DNA of 64,000 nucleotides from a virus: positions 1 through 64,000 of the IMG/VR virus record IMGVR_UViG_3300043395_002432; one strand, 5' to 3'. How positions within the stretch are numbered: position 1 is the first letter of the stretch; every line of letters starts with the position of its first letter. Below, in pieces: positions 55,945 to 64,000 of the stretch. Made by a program: the position numbers and the translations under genes. The notes below the pieces were generated by a model that searched no databases, was not told the origin of the DNA, and saw only the letters and a list, made by a program, of their open reading frames with translations.

Positions 55945-58900
55945 TCACCTCCTCGGGGTCGCGGCGGCTGGCCCCTGCACGATGCCAGGGCGAGCAGAGG
56001 GGATCGCCTGAAGCTGCCCGCCTCGGATCGCGGAGAGAATGTCGCGCAAGACCGCCCGCGTCTGATCCCCCTCAGACTTGAGCTGAGCTATGATCCCCTG
56101 GGCATTCCCCTTAGCGAGGTTCGCGTCATAGGTCGCCTGAGCTGAAGCGTCCGACGAAGTCGAATTCGTTCCGGTGGTCTTGATCCCGAGAATGCTGCCA
56201 AGCGACAGGCTGCGGAACACGTCCGCAATCCCCTCAATCGTCGCCGTGACCTTCCCGAAGACGCCCACGAAGACGTCGAGGATCGACTCGAAGACCCCGT
56301 AGAGCGCGTCCGTCACGCTCCCAAAGTGATCCTGAACCAGCTCAGCGCCCTTCGAGAGGACAGCACCAATGGACTCCGCAATCCACTCGAAAGCAGACAC
56401 GACGGCAGCAGGGAAGCCTGTCACCAAGTCGTAGAAGACCTGAAAGCTCGTCTTCGCGTTGTTGACGAAGAGGCGGAACAGCGCAAGGAGCGGGGACTCC
56501 GCCGAGAAGAGCTTGTTGAACACCTCAATGAGCTTGTCCTTCAGCGACGTGACCGACTGAAAGATGGTGGCGAGAGAGATGAGGATCGTCTCCTTCGTTT
56601 GGGGCCAAGCTGCTACGAGCTTGTTGTAAAACGACGAGAAGGCGGTGACGGCTGCATCGATGTAAGAAGCGACGGTGGGCCAAATCTCCACCAAGTAGTC
56701 CCCGATCTCTTTGAGAGGATCGAAGGTGGCTGAGAGATTGCCCTGCGCTGTTGGTGCGAACACCCCACTCATCATGGCGTTGATGCTCATGAGCCAGCCG
56801 TAGAAGGGGTCGATGAGCGACGTCGCCTCGCTGATCGAGGAAGTGATCGAGTCCCACCAAGAGGTGCCTTGGGCTTCCTCGTCCCCACCCCAGAGCATCT
56901 TCAGCATGGCGAAGAGGGGAGAGACGAGCGGAAGGACGGTGCCGAGGCTGTCCTTGATGTTTCGAACGTAGAGGTCGAAATACTCCCCAGCCGTCTCCCC
57001 GAACGACTTGGCGAGGACGGAAGCCTCAGAGAGCCAATCCGTCAAGCTGGTGAGGTTCGGGATCGACGCCAGAACGAAGTCGAATGCGTCGCTCACCGCA
57101 CCAAAGAAGGTCTCGTCAAGGGATGCCCCAAGAGACTTCAGCCAGTCGTACACCTCACCAAAGGTCTGCTTGAAGGATGCCGCCTGCTCGAGCCACGCAT
57201 TCGATTCCTCCTCCCCGTAGAAGATCCTCGAGATCCAAGCGACGATCTCCACCCCCTTGTCGAAGAGGAACTCCGTGAGGTTCTCAATGGCGTAGGTCAG
57301 GACGTCCCGAATGCCAGAGATCACGGAGAACGTCATGGTGAACTGGCGCGTGATCCCATGCACCAAAGTCTCCATGAGGAACGACCCGAGCATGAGCCAA
57401 TTGTCCCCATTGGTGAAGGCGCTCCAGAGAGAGTCCTTCAGCCACGGAACCACGACCGAGAGAAGGCTCTTGGTGAGAGCGGCCCAAGGCACCTCGTCGA
57501 TCACACGCTCCACAATGTCCCGAACACGGAGGGCGAGATCCTTCGCCGTCCCGAGGAGGCCCATGAGAGCCGAGCCAAGCGGAGAGCTGGCGGACTCGCC
57601 GTTCAAGTAGGCACTCAGGGACGCCACGGCCAACGAGATCGAATTCGTGATCCGATCCGCGATCAGCTTGGGGTCGACCTCCATTGCCTTCTTGAGCTGC
57701 TCCGTGAGGAAGCCCTGAAGGAATTGGACACCTTCGAGAAGCGTGTCGCGGATCTTAGTGACAATGTTCTGCGCGATAGGGCCGAATGCCCCACTCATCG
57801 CCTCGTCCACCCCCCACATAGCAGCAGTCAGCGCACCAACTGCAACAACGACAGCACCGATCCCAATTCCCCACGGGCCAAGAGCGGCCAGCATGGGCGT
57901 CAGCATCCCGAACGGCCCACCCGCAAGAAGGAGGTTCTTCAGGTAGGTGAAGGGGACGAGCAAGTCGCTGACGTTGATCCCCACGGACGCAAGGAACTCG
58001 CTCAGGGGAGAGAACGCCTCCGAAGCTGCACCAATGGCAGAGATCGCCACGCTGAGCTTGCCCGTGTCACCGATGAAGGGCTGAAGGGCTGCAGCAAGCC
58101 CTCCTGACTGCATGAGCGAAGCCGCACGCGTGAGCTTCGAGAGCGTGTCGTTCACCCCAGCGATCTGCTCCTGTGAAGCACCAAGTGACTGAAGCTGCTT
58201 GGTGAAGAGATCCAGCCCCTTCCCAGCCGCCAGGGTCTTGACCGCTGCTCCGACCTCCGCATACGCCGCACGCTGGCTCTTCACGAATTCGCGTGCATCT
58301 GGGTACGCAATGCTCTTGAACGTATGCTCGAAATTCTCCTTGATTCGCGCAAGCTGATCGTCAAGCGTCAAGCCCGTGCGATAGCCCTCCTTCCCAAGCT
58401 CTCTGAGGCTCTTGATCCCGCCCTCAATGGGCTTCTGCATCGCCTCCAGGGCCGCGACCGCGTTGTCGCCCGCCTCGAAGAAGTACTCGAAGCCGGGGCC
58501 AAGCTCTTGCGTTACCGTGTCGGACAATTGTTGAAGGAGGACGTCGTTTCGCGGCCCACCTTTCTTGAGATCCGAGTAGAGCTTCGTCATGTTCTTTGCG
58601 AAAGTCAGCGGATCGTCTGTTCCCTTCTTGAGCGCGTCCATCGCCTCAGAGAAGCCTCCAGGGAGGCCAACAGCGAGCTTCTGCAAGAGTGGGCCGAACT
58701 CGCCATCAATGCCCGCCATCATCTTGGGCAGGACGTTCGCATTCTCGGAGAGATTCTTGAAGAGGTCTATGGCGTGGGTGAGGTTCTCCTGCTGCGTCCC
58801 ACCAATGGCCGTGGTCATGGCCGCACCAAGTCGGGTCGCGGACAGGATCATCTTCTGGACGGCTTCCGGCCCCTCCGCCTTCAGCGTCGTGGCGAATGCC

Positions 58901-59661
58901 TCGTCCATCGTCGTCATCATCCCAACCAAGCCACCAAAGGCTTCCGTGCCAATGCCGAGCGCGGTGACCTGCTTCGTGAAGGTGTCGAGGAAGCCGACCG
59001 CCCCCTCCTTGGTGAAGCCATACGAACGAGTGAGGTTCGTGAAGACGTTGCCAAGATCCTCACCTGAGAGACCCGTGACCTCGAGAACCCTTCCGAGATC
59101 CTGCAAGCCGTTCAGTCCGAGATCCTCTGGTGTGATCCCGACCTTCCGCAAGGCAAGGAAGTTCTTTCCAAGCTCGCCTGCGTCCATGTTGAGCGAGCGC
59201 GCCGCACTGGAGATCTGCCCCTCGGCGCGGCGCAGCTCCTTCCCGAAGAGGCCCGCATTCGCAGCCATTCCTGCGAAGCCCTTATCGAATTGGATCGCAG
59301 CCTGTGTGATGCTGGAGACGAATTGCCCCCGGCTCTCACTGAGCTTGTTGATCAGGTCTTGCGCCTTGTCGAACGGAGCGCGCACCAAGTCCGTGGGGTC
59401 GAGCGCGTCGAAGAGCTTGGCGAGCTTAGTGACCGCCGTCTCACCGTCGTTCGCCAGACGAGTCGCGTCGTCAGAAGCTCCCCTGAGGGCGCTGCTGGTG
59501 TTTTTGATCGCCCTGGTGCTTCCCTTCGAAGCAGAAGCAACGCCACTGAGCATGCTCTGGATCGAAGCGTTCAGATCGCTGATCGACGTGTTCAGCGCAG
59601 CGACGTTCTTGTTGAACGCCTTCGTGTTCGCTGAGAAGTTATAGCCGAGTCCGATCCGCAT
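55945..59661 (-). CDS. Tail tape measure protein
   Basis: 1,238 residues, by far the longest gene. Long helical N- and C-terminal parts (ALNTSISDLNASIQSMLSG at the start) and a central hydrophobic zone (about 600-640, LAALGPWGIGIGAVVVAVGAL) with further amphipathic helices are typical. It sets tail length during assembly and is ejected with the DNA. No separate hydrolase domain is visible. A CTATAGG box lies just before the ATG, which has no good ribosome site. Confidence 0.85.
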   Translation of the reverse strand: MRIGLGYNFSANTKAFNKNVAALNTSISDLNASIQSMLSGVASASKGSTRAIKNTSSALRGASDDATRLANDGETAVTKLAKLFDALDPTDLVRAPFDKAQDLINKLSESRGQFVSSITQAAIQFDKGFAGMAANAGLFGKELRRAEGQISSAARSLNMDAGELGKNFLALRKVGITPEDLGLNGLQDLGRVLEVTGLSGEDLGNVFTNLTRSYGFTKEGAVGFLDTFTKQVTALGIGTEAFGGLVGMMTTMDEAFATTLKAEGPEAVQKMILSATRLGAAMTTAIGGTQQENLTHAIDLFKNLSENANVLPKMMAGIDGEFGPLLQKLAVGLPGGFSEAMDALKKGTDDPLTFAKNMTKLYSDLKKGGPRNDVLLQQLSDTVTQELGPGFEYFFEAGDNAVAALEAMQKPIEGGIKSLRELGKEGYRTGLTLDDQLARIKENFEHTFKSIAYPDAREFVKSQRAAYAEVGAAVKTLAAGKGLDLFTKQLQSLGASQEQIAGVNDTLSKLTRAASLMQSGGLAAALQPFIGDTGKLSVAISAIGAASEAFSPLSEFLASVGINVSDLLVPFTYLKNLLLAGGPFGMLTPMLAALGPWGIGIGAVVVAVGALTAAMWGVDEAMSGAFGPIAQNIVTKIRDTLLEGVQFLQGFLTEQLKKAMEVDPKLIADRITNSISLAVASLSAYLNGESASSPLGSALMGLLGTAKDLALRVRDIVERVIDEVPWAALTKSLLSVVVPWLKDSLWSAFTNGDNWLMLGSFLMETLVHGITRQFTMTFSVISGIRDVLTYAIENLTEFLFDKGVEIVAWISRIFYGEEESNAWLEQAASFKQTFGEVYDWLKSLGASLDETFFGAVSDAFDFVLASIPNLTSLTDWLSEASVLAKSFGETAGEYFDLYVRNIKDSLGTVLPLVSPLFAMLKMLWGGDEEAQGTSWWDSITSSISEATSLIDPFYGWLMSINAMMSGVFAPTAQGNLSATFDPLKEIGDYLVEIWPTVASYIDAAVTAFSSFYNKLVAAWPQTKETILISLATIFQSVTSLKDKLIEVFNKLFSAESPLLALFRLFVNNAKTSFQVFYDLVTGFPAAVVSAFEWIAESIGAVLSKGAELVQDHFGSVTDALYGVFESILDVFVGVFGKVTATIEGIADVFRSLSLGSILGIKTTGTNSTSSDASAQATYDANLAKGNAQGIIAQLKSEGDQTRAVLRDILSAIRGGQLQAIPSARPGIVQGPAAATPRR

Positions 59662-59701
59662 ACGAGCCTATAGCCAACGAATTCGAATGCACCAAGCCAG
59701 T

Positions 59702-59761
59702 GTCAAGGATCTGTCAGGGTGGGAGAGAAGGAGGGGAAGGGGATCGGGGGGTGCTTAGCTT
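59702..59761 (+). promoter_or_regulatory. Plus-strand promoter of the inserted cassette
   Basis: GTCAAGGATCTGTCAGG (59702-59718), 35 nt, CTTAGCTT (59754-59761), 5 nt before the ATG at 59767. It is the only copy oriented for plus-strand genes and matches their direction. Reading the other way, CTATAGG could serve the tape-measure gene. Confidence 0.65.
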
Positions 59762-59766
59762 GAAGC

Positions 59767-60018
59767 ATGCTCAAGACCTACGTCGTGTTCCGTCTCCACG
59801 AGATGCCTCAAGAAGTGAAAGACGCCCTCCTTCGCATGTGGCGAGATCGCTGCTACACAAACGGGTGCTTCGTCGCGTACCGCGAGTGGTACGACGGGAA
59901 TCCAAAACCCGGATCAGATCGGAGTATTGTGGAGGCTTGGCTGCTGCAATCCCCGCATCTGGCGGGGATCATGGACGGCGTGGAGTGTCCTGACGTTCTG
60001 ATCCATTACTGTTGGTGA
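59767..60018 (+). CDS. Small hypothetical protein, 83 aa, plus strand
   Basis: One of three plus-strand genes inside the minus-strand tail module. Contains DALLRMWRDRCYTNGC and a Trp/His-rich end. The ATG lies 5 nt after a promoter box, so the transcript may be leaderless. Family not recognised. Confidence 0.6.
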   Translation: MLKTYVVFRLHEMPQEVKDALLRMWRDRCYTNGCFVAYREWYDGNPKPGSDRSIVEAWLLQSPHLAGIMDGVECPDVLIHYCW

Positions 60019-60027
60019 GGTGAGAAA

Positions 60028-60492
60028 ATGAGGTGGTTTGAAGCAGATGGTGTCGCTACGGCGACAGCACCCATGAGCGATCATGTCGTGCTGCGTGCGA
60101 CGGTGACGAATTGGGTGGCGAGTCTCGCTGTTGAGGATCGGGGCGAAATCCGCTGTTTCCTCTGGAGCAAGGAGGGGCTTAGCATGGAGGAGGGGAAGCG
60201 GGCGATCTCGGAGGCGCTTGGTGACCTGGGACGAAAGCTGATCGACCGCGCAGATCCTCCGACCGTGCAGTGGGTTCAGGACGGAGGAATGACGAAGGGA
60301 AGGATCACGCACCAATGCTGCGGGGTAAGTGAGGACGTTGTGATCCATCTCATGCACGGAGAGGCGCTGGTGGCGCGAGTGGGGGGCTTGCTCCTCAAGG
60401 AGGAGGGAAAGCCCTGCATCTTCGATACCGTGGAAGAGGCGAAGATCGCCGCAGAGAAGGCAGTGGCGCGACTTCACCGGAGGAAGGAATGA
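60028..60492 (+). CDS. Hypothetical protein, 154 aa, plus strand
   Basis: Alpha/beta protein with Cys-Cys-Gly (QCCGVSE) in the middle and a Lys/Glu/Ala-rich helical C-terminus. GAGGTGAGAAA before the ATG. Its stop overlaps the next start (ATGA). Family not recognised. Confidence 0.6.
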   Translation: MRWFEADGVATATAPMSDHVVLRATVTNWVASLAVEDRGEIRCFLWSKEGLSMEEGKRAISEALGDLGRKLIDRADPPTVQWVQDGGMTKGRITHQCCGVSEDVVIHLMHGEALVARVGGLLLKEEGKPCIFDTVEEAKIAAEKAVARLHRRKE

Positions 60493-60692
60493 GAAAGCTC
60501 GAGGATCTCTCCCGCGAGGAGATGCATGCGCTCTTGCTCAAGGTGCGCGATCTCGTCGACGAGCTGCCGTCGTACACGCAGAAGTCTGACGACGGGAGCT
60601 TCATCTACGACCCCTACCTGTGCTGCTCGGGCCACGAAGGGGTGGGGCATGACGCTTGGTGCGTAGTGCGGAAGCTGAAGGAATTGCTTTAG
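60489..60692 (+). CDS. Small hypothetical protein, 67 aa, plus strand
   Basis: Helical N-terminus (EEMHALLLKVRDLVDEL) followed by a Cys/His patch (YLCCSGHEGVGHDAWC) that could hold a metal. It converges with the frameshifted tail chaperone and overlaps its 3' end by four bases. Function unknown. Confidence 0.6.
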   Translation: MRKLEDLSREEMHALLLKVRDLVDELPSYTQKSDDGSFIYDPYLCCSGHEGVGHDAWCVVRKLKELL

Positions 60693-61659
60693 AGCCGTTC
60701 CTGCCCTTTGCTGTGGGCGGCGAGCGATTCGATGATTCGCTCCCTACGCGAGATCGGCAGCTTCCAGAGTCCCTCGACGCTCATGTTGGAATACATGAGC
60801 GTCGCTTGGAGCTTCTCGATCCGCTCTACGGCGTCTTCACGACCGATACCCCGGTCATAAAAAAAGTGAGGACGTTGCCCACCAAGGGGATCTCTCCGTT
60901 CTCCCCGCAGGACGCGCAAGTGTACTTGCCCGAGGCGTCGAATTCGCCCCCGACCCCCTTCGCTGCCTTACGAATGGCAGCGATCTGGCGCACACTCAGC
61001 GCCCGGATGCGCTTCAGGATCTCTCCGATCTCCTCCTTCTTCTCGCCACGCACCACGGGGGTGCCTTGTAGCTCAGCGAGGTTGTGGGCGAGCGAGATCG
61101 ACGCATGGTGGTCGGGGAAGAAGGAATTGGCAGTTACCTCCCAGATCGCGTCCCGCACCACGGGAAGGCGGAGGCGAGCAAGCTGTGGTGCCTGGGGCGT
61201 GCTGACACACCAAGCAGGGTCTTCGTCAGCCTTCAGCGGGATCACCTCCAGCTCGGAGATGTCGAAGGAGTAGCGCCCATCGTTCTTGCACTTCGGACAA
61301 GTGATCGTGAAGTCCAGAACGTCCCCATGCGAAATGCGCGTCGCACCAAGAACGAGGTAGCTGAAGTCCTCCATCGGGAGGTTGAGGATCGCGTTCACCG
61401 AGAACGTCTGCGGAGGCTCCTCTCCGACGTCGTCGTCACAGCCAACGATCAGGCGACTGAGGACGAGCGCGATCCGCCGATACATCTCCTCGGTGGGGAT
61501 CTTCCCGTCCTTAGGCCGAATGGCGAGAATGTCCTGCTCCTCACCCGTCATCTCCCGCAGGCGGAACTTGCGAAGTCGAACATTGGTGCCGTCCTTCTTC
61601 GTCCAAAGGTAGCCGCAAGGCAGCTCGACCATGTCGTGTGAACTTAGCGTTGGTTCCAT
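60689..61659 (-). CDS. Frameshifted tail assembly chaperone (-1 fusion product)
   Basis: A -1 slip on the heptamer T TTT TTT (60859-60865) would join about 267 residues of the gp26-like protein to a 56-residue helical extension ending at 60689, giving about 323 residues. The extension is open and charged (AVERIEKLQATLMYSN, SRRERIIESLAA). Its place upstream of the tape measure matches the G/GT pairs of lambda and P2-type phages. The ratio cannot be seen. Confidence 0.55.
60826..61659 (-). CDS. Tail assembly chaperone, T4 gp26-like
   Basis: 277 residues. Helical N-terminal half with VRLRKFRLREMTGEEQDIL and a middle zinc-binding CPKCKND region match the T4 baseplate protein family (gp26 type). 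A second Cys pair CASCGENG is near the end. It is the last minus-strand gene transcribed before the tape measure and probably guides its folding. The start at 61659 follows GGAGGG. Confidence 0.65.
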   Translation of the reverse strand: MEPTLSSHDMVELPCGYLWTKKDGTNVRLRKFRLREMTGEEQDILAIRPKDGKIPTEEMYRRIALVLSRLIVGCDDDVGEEPPQTFSVNAILNLPMEDFSYLVLGATRISHGDVLDFTITCPKCKNDGRYSFDISELEVIPLKADEDPAWCVSTPQAPQLARLRLPVVRDAIWEVTANSFFPDHHASISLAHNLAELQGTPVVRGEKKEEIGEILKRIRALSVRQIAAIRKAAKGVGGEFDASGKYTCASCGENGEIPLVGNVLTFFMTGVSVVKTP

Positions 61660-61683
61660 GAATGCTCCCTCCTCAGATCCTAA

Positions 61684-61721
61684 CAAGAAGGGGGGACAGC
61701 ACCAAGCCATCCCCCCCCCTC
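61684..61721 (-). terminator. Terminator between tail genes
   Basis: Minus strand GGGGGG...CCCCCC hairpin with a 15-nt loop, followed by TTCTTGTT, before the chaperone gene. It may attenuate rather than stop transcription. Confidence 0.5.
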
Positions 61722-61741
61722 GACGAATTCGAATTCGCTGC

Positions 61742-62644
61742 TTAGTGCGGAGTCAAGATCACCGTGTAGGTGCCAGCACCGGGCTGGTGCTTCCAGCCGT
61801 AAGCCGTGTTCGCCGTGGAGTTCTTCTGGATCAGCGACTTGTACGCCGCCGAGATCTTCTTGCTGACCTCCTCCTTCGAAGCTCCGGTCACCACCACGTT
61901 GTTCCCCTCGACCTTCGCACCAAGGATCGCCGCAAGCTCCTTGCTGAAGAACTGACGCGCCTCCTCTACAGGCTCCTCCACGCTCTCCTGCACCTTAGAA
62001 GCCTTCGCACGAAGGATCTTCGCAGAGGCAAGCGCGTCCTGCGCGAGGGCGTTGAGACGATCACGCGCCTCCTCGAACGGGTCGACGATGTTGGTGATGG
62101 CAAGGAGCAGACGCTTCTTGGTGAAGGCCGCGTCAATGACGGGCTTCTTCTTGTCCACGGCAGCAGCCAGAGCGGCGTCGCTGGACACCGACCTCGGCTT
62201 CCCTGGCGCATCTTGGAGCATGAGCGCCTCAGGGCTGAGCGCGTAGATCGGCTTCATGGCCGAAGCGAAGCTCCCCTGCGTCTTCGTCTTGATCTCCCTG
62301 GCTGCCGCCTCCAGCCCCTCCGCGAAGGCGATCAGTTGCTTGCGGCTCAGATCCTCCAGCGGGATTCCCATGAAGTCAGTCGGAAGCCCAGACCCCTTGT
62401 TCTTCGCAACCACCGCCTCAGTGTCCTTGTGCCGCTCGTTCTCGCGCTTGGCAGCCGCCTCCGGGGCGTCAGGATCGAAGGAACCGGGCGGATCGTCAGC
62501 CTGCTTGAACGCCTCCTCGACCTCCTCCTCCTCGTCCTCCTCGCCACCAACGTCGTCCAGATCCACCTCCTCGCTCTCAGGATCTTCCCCGCATGTGCCG
62601 TCGCACATAGCGCATTCTGCCAGATTCAGTACGCGATTCGACAT
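61742..62644 (-). CDS. Acidic tail-operon protein, 300 aa
   Basis: Very acidic first 60 residues (EEEDEEEEVEEAF) after a small Cys cluster (CAMCDGTC), then helical Ala/Lys-rich domains. It lies between tail tube and chaperone and may be a scaffold or tube-associated assembly factor. AGGAGGATACGGTC before the ATG. Family not recognised. Confidence 0.55.
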   Translation of the reverse strand: MSNRVLNLAECAMCDGTCGEDPESEEVDLDDVGGEEDEEEEVEEAFKQADDPPGSFDPDAPEAAAKRENERHKDTEAVVAKNKGSGLPTDFMGIPLEDLSRKQLIAFAEGLEAAAREIKTKTQGSFASAMKPIYALSPEALMLQDAPGKPRSVSSDAALAAAVDKKKPVIDAAFTKKRLLLAITNIVDPFEEARDRLNALAQDALASAKILRAKASKVQESVEEPVEEARQFFSKELAAILGAKVEGNNVVVTGASKEEVSKKISAAYKSLIQKNSTANTAYGWKHQPGAGTYTVILTPH

Positions 62645-62689
62645 GACCGTATCCTCCTGAAGGAGCATAGACAGGAATGGGGCTTTTCG

Positions 62690-63238
62690 TCAAACCAACG
62701 CACCAGCAGCCACCTCCGTAAAGGCATGCGGCTGCACCGTGAGCGAAAGCATCGTAATATCCCCAGAAGAAGCGTCCAAATCCCCTGGAGTGTAATTCGT
62801 CGGAATACAGTCCCACAAGATCCATGAACGCGCAGGCAGCTTGGTGACCCCTGGGATCGGAACACCAACAGAGAGGCTCCCGCCCAAGCCAAACGGAAGC
62901 TGGTTCCCAGGCATGAGCTGGATCACCAAGAGGTTCCTGCGAAATTGATCGATCCCATTGATCGAACGCTCGACCCAACGGTAAAAGTCCGTGTCGTCCG
63001 CACGCGCTCCGCGCTCGAACGTCACAGGATTGACTTGCGCCCCCGTGACGTAAGGGGTGGAGTAGTGACTGTTCAGGGGGCGATTCTGCTCGGTCTCGAC
63101 CTCCAGTCCGATCCCCGAGACGCGAGCGCAGCCGATGGAGGGCATCAGCACGAAGAAGGGGGGATTGAGGTTCGGGCTGATATCGCAGACCACGAAGCGA
63201 AATCCACCAATGTGATCCCGCCAACGCTCTCTTGGCAT
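62690..63238 (-). CDS. Tail tube protein, gp19-like
   Basis: 182 residues, near the usual gp19/PF06841 length. The strand SIGCARVSGIGLEVETEQ, the segment NPVTFERGA and the C-terminal ITMLSLTVQPHAF match tube monomers that stack as hexamer rings. Position upstream of the chaperone and tape measure is as expected. Confidence 0.7.
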   Translation of the reverse strand: MPRERWRDHIGGFRFVVCDISPNLNPPFFVLMPSIGCARVSGIGLEVETEQNRPLNSHYSTPYVTGAQVNPVTFERGARADDTDFYRWVERSINGIDQFRRNLLVIQLMPGNQLPFGLGGSLSVGVPIPGVTKLPARSWILWDCIPTNYTPGDLDASSGDITMLSLTVQPHAFTEVAAGALV

Positions 63239-63263
63239 TCGCTCCTCCGCGAATTCGAATTCG

Positions 63264-63719
63264 TTAGGCCGGGGTCGTCACCCACGAGTCGCCGTCCCGT
63301 GCCACGGGAATCCCCGCGAGCCGCAGCGCCCTCCGAACCTCCTCCGTCGACACCAAGTCCGAAACGACGACCGAGATCTGCATGCGCTTCTCGCCCGCGT
63401 CGGAGTCCTCGATGGAGAGGTCAGCCTCCTTCCCGATGCGGATTCCGTCCGTCTGGTAGAAACGCACCGTAGCCGAAAGATCCCGCACGACCTTCTCGAT
63501 CTTCAGCGCGCTGCCCCAGAGTGAATCCATCTGGTGCGAGAGCGAACGAACTGTCACAGGAAGGAGCATCCGGGCGCGAAGGATGATCTCCGTCCCAGGC
63601 ATGGAGGAATGCCTGCTCGTCTCGCTCCAGGGACGCACCAAGTACTCCCGAACTACACGCCCAGGGGTCACGTCCTCGTCGAGGGAAATCTCTTGCAGCC
63701 GAAGGAGAAGGTCGCGCAT
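63264..63719 (-). CDS. Hypothetical protein, 151 aa
   Basis: Strand-helix pattern with a basic middle (HQMDSLWGSALKIEK) and RALRLAGIPVARDGDSW near the end. The start at 63719 follows GAGGAACCCTG. Probably tail-related by position. Family not recognised. Confidence 0.55.
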   Translation of the reverse strand: MRDLLLRLQEISLDEDVTPGRVVREYLVRPWSETSRHSSMPGTEIILRARMLLPVTVRSLSHQMDSLWGSALKIEKVVRDLSATVRFYQTDGIRIGKEADLSIEDSDAGEKRMQISVVVSDLVSTEEVRRALRLAGIPVARDGDSWVTTPA

Positions 63720-63772
63720 CAGGGTTCCTCTTGAGAGGGGAATTACACCAAAAGCAACTCCTGCCAAGATTC

Positions 63773-64000
63773 CTACACCAAGTCCTCACGACTCGCCTGA
63801 TCGATGGAGACGTGATTCACGACCAATGAGACGTTGCGGATCGGGATTGTGCGGTTCAATGGCGGAAGGTTTCGGATCTTTCCCTTCACGTCGTCATTCA
63901 ATGCGCCCGAGGGAAGGTAGCCAAGCGTCAGGTGCGGCCTGTACCGCAAGTACTGCTTCGAGACGTTTAGCGGATTGAACGCATGCACAAGCGCCATGTG
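63773..64000 (-). CDS. 2H phosphoesterase-like protein, partial at window edge
   Basis: The visible C-terminal part contains YRPHLTLGYLPSG, the second HxT motif of LigT/2H phosphoesterases. The first motif would lie beyond the right edge, so the gene is probably cut. The family hydrolyses cyclic phosphates at RNA ends, so a tRNA-repair link with the RNA ligase is possible. Confidence 0.5.
   Translation of the reverse strand, partial: HMALVHAFNPLNVSKQYLRYRPHLTLGYLPSGALNDDVKGKIRNLPPLNRTIPIRNVSLVVNHVSIDQASREDLV

Overview
The window is part of the genome of a large tailed phage with a contractile (myovirus-type) tail. The evidence is the tail set: a gp19-like tube protein, a gp26-like tail assembly chaperone, a 1,238-residue tape measure, a LysM-type protein, a gp27/D-like hub, a gp5/V-like spike, gp25, a J-like wedge, a gpI-like protein and fibre proteins. 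The DNA is GC-rich. Genes are dense, mostly on the minus strand, preceded by strong GGAGG-type ribosome sites and often coupled by ATGA, GTGA or TTGA overlaps. A bacterial beta clamp and bacterial-looking promoters point to a bacterial host, but the host cannot be named from this sequence. I see no capsid, terminase, sheath or polymerase gene, so the window is probably a fraction of the genome.

Layout, left to right. 1-10.3 kb: accessory and metabolic genes (RNA ligase, MazG-like protein, SLOG-domain protein, DNA methyltransferase, many hypotheticals). 10.4-17.3 kb: a block of about 36 tRNA or tRNA-shaped genes on the minus strand, mixed with small genes (two CX5R phosphatase-like proteins, an acetyltransferase, micro-ORFs). 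About 20 have normal anticodon loops. The rest have tRNA acceptor and T arms but abnormal anticodon or D arms. 17.5-25.9 kb: an ABC-type ATPase, an exported 3D-domain protein, a repeat-rich noncoding region (21.3-22.0 kb), a possible noncoding RNA (22.6-23.1 kb), the sliding clamp and an acetyltransferase. 26-36.6 kb: tail fibre and baseplate genes and a GH46-like lysin. 36.7-52.3 kb: replication and metabolism (DnaC-like loader, ThyX, a Ycf46/Ycf35/DUF2997/radical-SAM cluster, a SWIM protein, an HD phosphohydrolase) and many small unknowns. 52.3-63.7 kb: baseplate hub, tape measure, tail chaperone with a probable -1 frameshift, and tail tube. A three-gene cassette (59.8-60.7 kb) runs on the opposite strand inside the tail module. 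The right edge cuts a 2H-phosphoesterase-like gene.

Three dispersed signals run through the whole window. (1) A 17-bp element, GTCAAG-N5-GTCAAG, lies 34-37 bp upstream of a CTATCTT-like box before many genes and tRNA operons, on both strands in step with gene direction. Flipped copies sit about 19-20 bp (sometimes about 30 bp) from such a box. (2) A palindrome family around CGAATTCGAATTCG or CGAAGTCGACTTCG occurs at least 30 times, often just after a stop codon, and inside genes in all three frames. (3) The 7-mer CTTGGTG/CACCAAG is roughly 20-fold over-represented in both orientations. These signals, with the odd tRNA-like genes, are the most novel content I can support. All counts and folds were done by hand.
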